Positions 5,958-10,649 of a DNA stretch of 10,649 nt are shown in pieces (the first letter of the stretch is position 1; each line of letters starts with the position of its first letter). The stretch is from the NCBI GenBank assembly GCA_023398855.1, contig JAEWRS010000174.1:1-10649 (forward strand), given 5' to 3'. Below the pieces are notes generated by a model that did no database searches, was not told where the DNA came from, and saw only the letters and a program-made list of their open reading frames with translations. The translations under genes and the position numbers were made by a program. The DNA is from Bacillota bacterium. Its GTDB lineage: Bacteria > Bacillota > Clostridia > Lachnospirales > Lachnospiraceae.

Positions 5958-6494
5958 TTAGAATGGGGTCTGAAACTGATCCAAGGCAGGAAGCCCCTGA
6001 TCTCTTTCAGAAATAATAGGGTTTTTCTCTTTCCATTCATAACCAAAAGAATTCCACTTAATTCCAGTATCATGTTCTGGCTTATATAAAGCAGATACAT
6101 TATAGATCATGGAGGACTTATCCTCTAATGACAAAAATCCATGTGCGCAGCCTTTAGGGATCCAGAGCACCTCTGGCTGCTTCCCATTAAGAACCACATC
6201 AACCCACTGCAGATAAGTGGGAGAAGACTTTCGTAAATCTAATACCACATCAACAACAGATCCATTCAATACCATTACTAATTTATCACAATCAAAGGGT
6301 GGCAGTTGAAAATGCATCCCCCGTATAACACCTTTATTGGAAACCGAAATATACTGCTCTTTTAATTCAAATTCTATATTAGCCTCGCGGTAAAAATCAT
6401 CATTGTAAATCTTAGTAAAACTTCCTCTTACATCAAAAAAAGGCGAAAGGACTATCTTTTTTACATCCTTTATCTTCAAACTCTCAATTCTCAT
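5958..6494 (-). CDS. RmlC-type nucleotide-sugar 3,5-epimerase (dTDP-4-dehydrorhamnose 3,5-epimerase family)
   Basis: A 178-residue cupin of the RmlC family, which epimerises C3 and/or C5 of 4-keto-6-deoxy nucleotide sugars in the cytoplasm. The length is typical. The start of the cupin shows FFDVRGSF (19-26); the catalytic histidine is H61 in RGMHFQLPPF; WIPKGCAHGF (111-120) is the second signature; Y131 and Y137 (before KPEHDTGIKW) fill the tyrosine positions; and D165 in SERDQGLP matches the conserved aspartate that pairs with the histidine. All key residues are present, so it should be active. The ATG overlaps the stop of the preceding SDR gene (ATGA), with GGAGG 7 bases before it, so the two are translationally coupled. 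RmlA and RmlB are not nearby, so the keto-sugar substrate must come from elsewhere in the genome. Family assignment is firm; the exact substrate is not. Confidence 0.88.
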   Translation of the reverse strand: MRIESLKIKDVKKIVLSPFFDVRGSFTKIYNDDFYREANIEFELKEQYISVSNKGVIRGMHFQLPPFDCDKLVMVLNGSVVDVVLDLRKSSPTYLQWVDVVLNGKQPEVLWIPKGCAHGFLSLEDKSSMIYNVSALYKPEHDTGIKWNSFGYEWKEKNPIISERDQGLPALDQFQTPF

Positions 6495-7396
6495 CTAACG
6501 CCCTCCAATTCTCTTTGACGCATTTTACAAAAACCCTCATATAAATTGTATTTTGCTTTCCAGCCCTCTAATGGCTGAATTCCCCCATAAGGAATGAAAA
6601 CCTCTCTGGGGCGATAATCAAAAATTCCCCATTCCACATTCAGCTTAGAATGATATGCCCTGTCAAAAATTTCCACTACTTCTTTTAGAGAATGAAGCTG
6701 TTCTGTCTTCAATGCATATTCTTTTTCCTTTTCCTTTTGGTTTTCTACGCATTGAATTGAGTGCACAAATGCATCCACAACATCATCTATAAAGAGATAA
6801 TCCAATTTCTGTCCTCCAGGAGACAGCTTTATCTGCTCATGAGTTTGAGAATATCTTTTCATAATATTTATTATCTTACTGCGTGGATCATTGTCTCCGT
6901 ATGTATCATAAACCTCAAGAGTAAGAGATGTAAATCCCTCCGCCTGAGTATAATACTTCATTATATCTTCAAATGCCTGCTTCATCCCGGCATAAAGGTT
7001 CACCGGATTAAACTGCTCATCATGATAATGCTGCCAGCTGGTTCTGGCATAGATAATCTTTTTAACACCTGCCAGACGCATTGCTTCTAACAAATAAGTA
7101 CCAAACCGGACATTGCTGTCAAGCATTCGATCTATGTCTTCTGCTTTATGATATGTAATATAATGAGTCGCTAAATGAACCACACAGTCTACATTTTGTT
7201 TTTCCATAAAATCTGACATGGCCTCTATGGATCCGTCATCATAAAAAACAGAAATCTGATTCCATATATCCCTAATAGAAAGAATTTCTGTTGTTCTTCT
7301 GAGGACTACGCTGACTTTATAGTTACAAGCAAGCAACCTTCTTATCAGGCAACTGCCAATATAACCAGCAGCACCTGTAACTAATATATTCTTCAA
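6491..7396 (-). CDS. NAD(P)-dependent sugar-nucleotide epimerase/reductase (extended SDR family)
   Basis: A 301-residue Rossmann enzyme of the extended short-chain dehydrogenase family, which acts on nucleotide sugars as an epimerase, dehydratase or 4-ketoreductase. The cofactor loop TGAAGYIG (7-14) is at the N-terminus; HLATHY (74-79) follows strand 4; T119/S120 and the YAGMK motif with Y135 and K139 form the catalytic set; and a YRPREV segment near 261-266 precedes the C-terminal GWKAKYNL region. Pairing with a 3,5-epimerase suggests that it reduces the 4-keto group of the epimerised sugar, as RmlD or abequose-type synthases do; this is inference. The start codon is TTG: a GAGGG site lies 7 bases before it, there is no in-frame ATG upstream before a stop, and the cofactor loop requires this start. 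It follows the TPR glycosyltransferase after 63 bases. Confidence 0.85.
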   Translation of the reverse strand: MKNILVTGAAGYIGSCLIRRLLACNYKVSVVLRRTTEILSIRDIWNQISVFYDDGSIEAMSDFMEKQNVDCVVHLATHYITYHKAEDIDRMLDSNVRFGTYLLEAMRLAGVKKIIYARTSWQHYHDEQFNPVNLYAGMKQAFEDIMKYYTQAEGFTSLTLEVYDTYGDNDPRSKIINIMKRYSQTHEQIKLSPGGQKLDYLFIDDVVDAFVHSIQCVENQKEKEKEYALKTEQLHSLKEVVEIFDRAYHSKLNVEWGIFDYRPREVFIPYGGIQPLEGWKAKYNLYEGFCKMRQRELEGVR

Positions 7397-7402
7397 ATGC
7401 TC

Positions 7403-7408
7403 ACCCTC
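7403..7408 (-). promoter_or_regulatory. Ribosome binding site supporting the TTG start of the SDR gene
   Basis: GAGGGT on the minus strand ends 6 bases before the TTG at 7396-7394. Reading upstream in the same frame meets a TGA at 7417-7415 with no ATG or GTG in between, so TTG is the only reasonable start. Confidence 0.6.
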
Positions 7409-7459
7409 AACCTTTCATTATTTGTAAACCACCTGCTATTGACTTTATAAAAACTATGT

Positions 7460-8779
7460 TCAGCTTTCATTATAAAACCATGTCTTATCTTCATCACTCA
7501 TGGATTCAATAAGAGCCTTCTCCAACCCACTGAATCCCGTTTTTTTTGCAGACCTAATGACAAAAAGCCGGTCTCTTAGGGATTGGAAATCATATATTTT
7601 TTGTAAAAATTCAAGGAGTGCTGCTATTGCTCCTGGAGAATCGCCTTCGCTTTTAAGCATATCAATAAGAGTATTAGCGATAATTTCCTGGTATCTGTCT
7701 ATACGTAATACTAAAACGCAATATCTCACAGCCTGACTAAGATTTGAAACTTCAACATAAGATCTTACCAGAGCAGAATATATGTTTGTTAAGACATCTG
7801 GGACATGAGTCACATTAACTCCTTTATAATTCTCCAGCTTTCTCAAACAGCTTTCCAAATATGTGATAGCCTTCCCAAAGCATTCTTTTCGAAAACACCA
7901 TACTCCCATAAAGTAGTCATAATCAGGATATTCTGGTGAGAAACTAACGGATTTCTCATAGAGCCGGATAAATTCCTCCTCCTCTTCCACATTATTCCGC
8001 ATGAGTATGGTATGCATTAATCCATAATACGTCGTGATTAATCTGGTAAAATCAACAACTGAAACTCCGTTTTTAAGGATATCCCGATATAGACGTTCTG
8101 CCTCTTCCGTATTTCCAGACACTTTCAAAGTTTCCGCCAAATACGCCATTGCATTGTAATTATCAGAATGCTCTTCCACTTCTTTCCTCAGAATCCGGAT
8201 ATTTCTCTCGATTTTATTTGTCTCTTTATATACTGCTTCTGTATATCCTGTATGAAGAACAGAAATCTCCTTTGTTAAATCACAGATAATCAGCTGCCCG
8301 GTGGTTGTGGCTATCATTTCATGGATTCTATTCTGGTATCTTAACCTGGGCAGATTTTGAAAAAAACGATCCTGTACCGTGATTCCGTTTGTCGTACCAT
8401 CTTCTTTTATATCAACCAGAGAAGTCCTTAATATATGAGGTTTTAATTTAGGATCCGCGTGTTCCAGCTGAATTAAAATATTCTTAATTCTTTCCGTATC
8501 CTTTTCTACCAAATATTCGTCTGCATCCAAAAAAGCAATCCAGTCACCTGTCGCTTTTTCAATGGCAAAGTTTTTTGCAGCTGAAAAATCATCGATCCAG
8601 GTAAAATGAAAAACTTTTGCACCCATGCTTTTGGCAATTTCAACAGTACGATCCGTGGAGCCAGTATCAACTACAATCTGCTCATATACAATTTTCTTCC
8701 CCCATGTTAAGGCCCTGACAATGTTTTTTTCTTCATTTTTGACTATCATGCATTGAGATAACCGTACTTTTTTTCCCAT
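7460..8779 (-). CDS. Family 2 glycosyltransferase with TPR repeats, probable flagellin glycosyltransferase
   Basis: A 439-residue cytoplasmic protein. Residues about 5-200 form a GT-A glycosyltransferase of the WaaE/SunS-like type: SQCMIVKNEEKNI at 8-20, VVDTGSTDRT at 36-45, FTWIDDFSAAKNFA at 59-72 and the metal-binding FLDADEYL at 83-90 with DAD at 85-87. The second half is helical with TPR-like repeats, clearest near residues 207-236 and again near 330-365; such repeats commonly bind the protein acceptor. The gene directly follows fliC, where protein-modifying glycosyltransferases are found in clostridia, for example next to fliC in C. difficile. The most likely role is the first O-linked sugar transfer to Ser/Thr of FliC. 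The ATG has GGAG 8 bases before it. It is expressed either by read-through of the fliC terminator or from a TATAAT at 8810-8805 that lacks a good -35 box. Confidence 0.87.
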   Translation of the reverse strand: MGKKVRLSQCMIVKNEEKNIVRALTWGKKIVYEQIVVDTGSTDRTVEIAKSMGAKVFHFTWIDDFSAAKNFAIEKATGDWIAFLDADEYLVEKDTERIKNILIQLEHADPKLKPHILRTSLVDIKEDGTTNGITVQDRFFQNLPRLRYQNRIHEMIATTTGQLIICDLTKEISVLHTGYTEAVYKETNKIERNIRILRKEVEEHSDNYNAMAYLAETLKVSGNTEEAERLYRDILKNGVSVVDFTRLITTYYGLMHTILMRNNVEEEEEFIRLYEKSVSFSPEYPDYDYFMGVWCFRKECFGKAITYLESCLRKLENYKGVNVTHVPDVLTNIYSALVRSYVEVSNLSQAVRYCVLVLRIDRYQEIIANTLIDMLKSEGDSPGAIAALLEFLQKIYDFQSLRDRLFVIRSAKKTGFSGLEKALIESMSDEDKTWFYNES

Positions 8780-8810
8780 GTGTGTTTCTCCATTATTATT
8801 GTATATTATA

Positions 8811-8852
8811 CAAAACAGATGCCCCTGTAACCGAATGGGGCAGGGGCATCTG
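8811..8852 (-). terminator. Intrinsic terminator of fliC
   Basis: Perfect 12-base arms CAGATGCCCCTG (8816-8827) and CAGGGGCATCTG (8841-8852) with a 13-base loop, followed on the minus strand by U4. It begins about 33 bases after the fliC stop. The U-tract is short, so some read-through into the glycosyltransferase gene is plausible. Confidence 0.88.
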
Positions 8853-8885
8853 CCATGAAATACATAACAAAATATTTAACTGATC

Positions 8886-10163
8886 TTATCGAAGTAACTG
8901 TAATACTCCCTGAGGAAGCTGATTTGCCTGAGCAAGCATAGCCTGAGAAGACTGTACAAGAATATTATTCTTTGTATAGGTCATCATCTCTTTTGCCATG
9001 TCCACGTCACGGATGCGGCTCTCTGCAGCAGTCATGTTCTCAGTGGTTACACTTAAGTTGTTGATTGTATGCTCAAGACGATTCTGGATCGCTCCAAGAT
9101 CACCTCTGGTGGAAGATACAGAGTTAATTGCATCTTTTAATTTCTTTACAGCATCTGCACCACCAGCCTGAGTGCTGATATCAACAGTATCAATCTGAAG
9201 TGCTTTTACATGCATATCTCCTACAGATACACTGATCTGGTTAAATGAATCTGAGGTATCACCAATCTGTAACCGTAAGGCACTGCCTACTGTTCCTGTA
9301 TCTATTGCTGCACCTGCGGAAGGTGCAGCGAAGTCAGTAACATCAAGACCCTTTACTAAGGATCCAGCAGTAGCATCCTTAGTAGCTGTAAGATCAATCT
9401 TACCGATACCAACTGCACTCAAATCAAGCACTACATTAGTTCCTGCTGTAATTGCAGTATTACTTGCCATAGCAGATCCATCTGCCCCTTTAACAATATC
9501 AGTAAGCTTGAGATTTACAACAGATACGTTGCCCTCATTGTCTGTCATCTTAACATTTAATACATCACTGGCAACGGTGTCATCAAAACCTCCAACGGAA
9601 TCTAAACCACCTACTTCAAATGCAAAGGTAAGGCCCTTTTTGTCAATGCTTGATCCCTTAATATCAGTAACAACAAAGCTGGTAGCCACAGTTGATCCAA
9701 TAGCTAAGCTTCCTGCATTCAATGCATATTTACCGGATCCCATGGTACCGTCAAGCAGTTTAATACCGTTAAAGTTTGTACTGTCCGCAATACGGTCAAT
9801 TTCAGACTTTAAGGATACAACTTCCTTCTGAAGGTTCTGACGGTCAACTTCATTCTGATAAGTACCGTTAGCAGACTGGCCAGCCAGTTCAACCATACGG
9901 TTTAACATGGAATGAACTTCTGTTAAAGCACCTTCAGCGGTCTGTACTAAAGAGATACCGTCATTTGCGTTCTTAGAAGCAGTCTCAAGACCAGTAATCT
10001 GGGCTCTCATTTTCTCAGAAATAGCAAGACCTGCAGCATCATCGCCTGCACGGTTGATTCTGTAACCAGAAGATAATTTCTCAAGGTTCTTTCCTACTGT
10101 GTTATTGTTGTTTCCTAACTGTCTGTAAGAGTTTAAAGCTGCGATATTGTGTTGAATTCTCAT
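8886..10163 (-). CDS. fliC: Flagellin, flagellar filament subunit
   Basis: FliC is exported through the flagellum and polymerises into the filament. The true start is the ATG at 10163, giving 425 residues: it opens with MRIQHNIAALNSYRQ, the conserved flagellin N-terminus, and has AAGGAGGA 7 bases before it. An in-frame ATG 16 codons upstream lies in the leader and is rejected. The D0/D1 N-terminal domain covers about residues 1-140 (LSSGYRINRAGDDAAGLAIS at 31-50; the NRMVELAGQSANGT segment at 88-101 resembles the TLR5-recognised region). The C-terminal domain covers about 340-425 and ends in QANQLPQGVLQLLR. The central 140-340 region is variable and rich in Ser, Thr, Ala and Gly, so it is a likely glycosylation surface. 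Only one flagellin gene is in the window. Confidence 0.97.
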   Translation of the reverse strand: MRIQHNIAALNSYRQLGNNNNTVGKNLEKLSSGYRINRAGDDAAGLAISEKMRAQITGLETASKNANDGISLVQTAEGALTEVHSMLNRMVELAGQSANGTYQNEVDRQNLQKEVVSLKSEIDRIADSTNFNGIKLLDGTMGSGKYALNAGSLAIGSTVATSFVVTDIKGSSIDKKGLTFAFEVGGLDSVGGFDDTVASDVLNVKMTDNEGNVSVVNLKLTDIVKGADGSAMASNTAITAGTNVVLDLSAVGIGKIDLTATKDATAGSLVKGLDVTDFAAPSAGAAIDTGTVGSALRLQIGDTSDSFNQISVSVGDMHVKALQIDTVDISTQAGGADAVKKLKDAINSVSSTRGDLGAIQNRLEHTINNLSVTTENMTAAESRIRDVDMAKEMMTYTKNNILVQSSQAMLAQANQLPQGVLQLLR

Positions 10164-10170
10164 AGATATT

Positions 10171-10178
10171 TCCTCCTT
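10171..10178 (-). promoter_or_regulatory. Strong ribosome binding site of fliC
   Basis: AAGGAGGA on the minus strand, 7 bases before the ATG at 10163, is a near-perfect anti-16S match. It fits a very highly expressed gene and decides the start codon. Confidence 0.85.
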
Positions 10179-10217
10179 GAATGTGTTACAGGGAATTCCT
10201 TTTCCCCGCATGATATG

Positions 10218-10236
10218 TTTTCCTGGAACAGGAAAA
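10218..10236 (-). promoter_or_regulatory. Hairpin in the fliC leader
   Basis: TTTTCCTG and CAGGAAAA form a perfect 8-base stem around a 3-base loop, about 55 bases upstream of the fliC start. Three GGA words (in this stem, near 10200, and in the Shine-Dalgarno) lie in the leader. This would suit CsrA control as known for hag in Bacillus, or a stabilising 5' stem. The pairing is certain; the role is inference. Confidence 0.45.
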
Positions 10237-10254
10237 TAAATGAAAAATATTGGC

Positions 10255-10290
10255 GGAATCCAACGGGGTACCAGCCGTTTTATTGATTCC
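10255..10290 (-). repeat. Nested inverted repeat upstream of fliC
   Basis: Outer arms GGAATC/GATTCC (10255-10260 and 10285-10290) enclose inner arms AACGG/CCGTT (10262-10266 and 10275-10279). It can fold as a hairpin with a side bulge. It may be an operator or part of the leader RNA, depending on where transcription starts. Confidence 0.4.
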
Positions 10291-10413
10291 TGAATTTGAC
10301 ACTCGTGTCTTTCGGAAGGTTACCAGCATAATATTCTGATGAATCAAACTATGCGTTTATGGTTCTTCCTTTCTTCTACAATATCGTATCCAAGAGAAGA
10401 AAAAATAAGTCTT

Positions 10414-10441
10414 TTTATAATAATTTTAAAAATTTTGTCGA
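10414..10441 (-). promoter_or_regulatory. Candidate sigma-A-type promoter upstream of fliC
   Basis: On the minus strand TCGACA (10441-10436, five of six) and TATAAA (10419-10414, five of six) are 16 bases apart in very AT-rich DNA. Start would be near 10407, giving a leader of about 240 bases. Flagellin genes are usually read by the flagellar sigma factor, so this may be a secondary or false promoter. Confidence 0.3.
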
Positions 10442-10560
10442 ATCTAAAACTTTCATAAGGAACATTCCATTAACCACCTGGTCATTTTTGATTTTTTACT
10501 GCTTGCCGGGAAAAAACATCTCCTGACATATTAAAGACAGACTAATTGCTGAAACAAGAA

Positions 10561-10649
10561 AGAATCCCGCTTGCTGGATTCTCCGCCTGCGGCGGGTCGC
10601 CTCGGCGACATCCAACCCTACCGCCGCAGTGCAATCCTCCCGGAGGGTT
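10561..10649. repeat. GC-rich block of tandem hairpins at the window edge
   Basis: Within 89 bases there are five inverted repeats: AGAATCC/GGATTCT (10561-10582), CCGCC-TGC-GGCGG (10583-10595), GTCGCC-TC-GGCGAC (10596-10609), AACCCT/AGGGTT (10614-10619 with 10644-10649) and CCTCC-C-GGAGG (10636-10646). The base composition is far more GC-rich than the surrounding DNA. It looks like a REP-like dispersed repeat or a structured RNA; it may continue past the edge. The first hairpin on the minus strand is followed by a T-rich run and may also act as a terminator for an upstream gene. Confidence 0.5.

Larger units (their letters stand above)
10164..10560 (-). other. Promoter region and structured leader of fliC
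   Basis: No gene is seen on either strand. Reading toward fliC there is an AT-rich promoter-like segment (10441-10414), an ACGATAT (10387-10381) that resembles the -10 box of a flagellar sigma factor but lacks a good TAAA partner, a compound inverted repeat (10290-10255), a tight hairpin (10236-10218) and the ribosome site. The fliC promoter cannot be fixed by eye. Confidence 0.5.

Noticed and set aside
8805..8833. Promoter for the TPR glycosyltransferase
   Set aside because: TATAAT at 8810-8805 is perfect, but the -35 position is CGGTTA inside the terminator loop, and the TG before TATAAT is one base off for an extended -10.
9508..9831. Plus-strand open frame opposite fliC
   Set aside because: It is antisense to the conserved flagellin coding sequence and has no protein-like features.
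10164..10211. Longer flagellin with 16 extra N-terminal residues
   Set aside because: Flagellins begin at the MRIxxNIxALN motif, and a strong Shine-Dalgarno sits just before that internal ATG, inside the supposed extension.
10381..10410. Flagellar sigma factor (sigma-28/sigma-D) promoter for fliC
   Set aside because: ACGATAT resembles the -10 box, but the position 15-16 bases upstream reads TATT or TTAT, not TAAA. GCCAATAT at 10254-10247 has the same problem: the nearest TAAA is 24 bases away.
1..10649. CRISPR arrays, tRNA or rRNA genes, insertion sequences, phage genes
   Set aside because: No regularly spaced repeats, cloverleaf-like sequences, transposase or integrase motifs were seen.

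Overview
The window is low-GC Gram-positive flagellar DNA, most probably from a motile clostridium of the Lachnospiraceae type (Lacrimispora or Lachnoclostridium-like). The genus is an inference from protein character and gene order; no marker gene is present. All ten recognised genes lie on the minus strand, so transcription runs from high to low coordinates.

Layout in the direction of transcription. (1) 10649-10164 is the upstream region of the flagellin gene: a GC-rich block of tandem hairpins at the window edge, then an AT-rich promoter region and a structured leader. (2) 10163-8886 is the flagellin gene fliC, closed by an intrinsic terminator at 8852-8811. (3) 8779-4024 is a four-gene glycan island: a TPR glycosyltransferase, an extended-SDR sugar-nucleotide epimerase/reductase, an RmlC-type 3,5-epimerase overlapping it by ATGA, and, after a 404-bp AT-rich gap, a glycosyltransferase with a methyltransferase-like C-terminal part. 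A strong terminator at 3932-3885 closes the island. (4) 4023-3384 is a 640-bp control region with two good sigma-A-type promoters (P1 and P2). Between them lies a 14-bp perfect inverted repeat, 73 bp apart, that ends in a U-tract. (5) 3383-1 is the start of the basal-body operon: flgB, fliE, fliF, fliG and the first codons of fliH.

The genes fit one job. FliC is the filament protein; the island probably builds and attaches a deoxysugar-containing glycan to it; and the flgB operon builds the proximal rod, MS ring and switch. The order fliC, glycan genes, flgB operon matches the F3-F2-F1 layout known from Clostridioides difficile.

The main points for follow-up are the absence of flgC between flgB and fliE, where it almost always lies; the inverted-repeat element in the long flgB leader, which could be an attenuator/riboswitch or an invertible phase switch; an ERAQ variant of the FliG EHPQ motif; and the multi-hairpin GC-rich block at the right edge.
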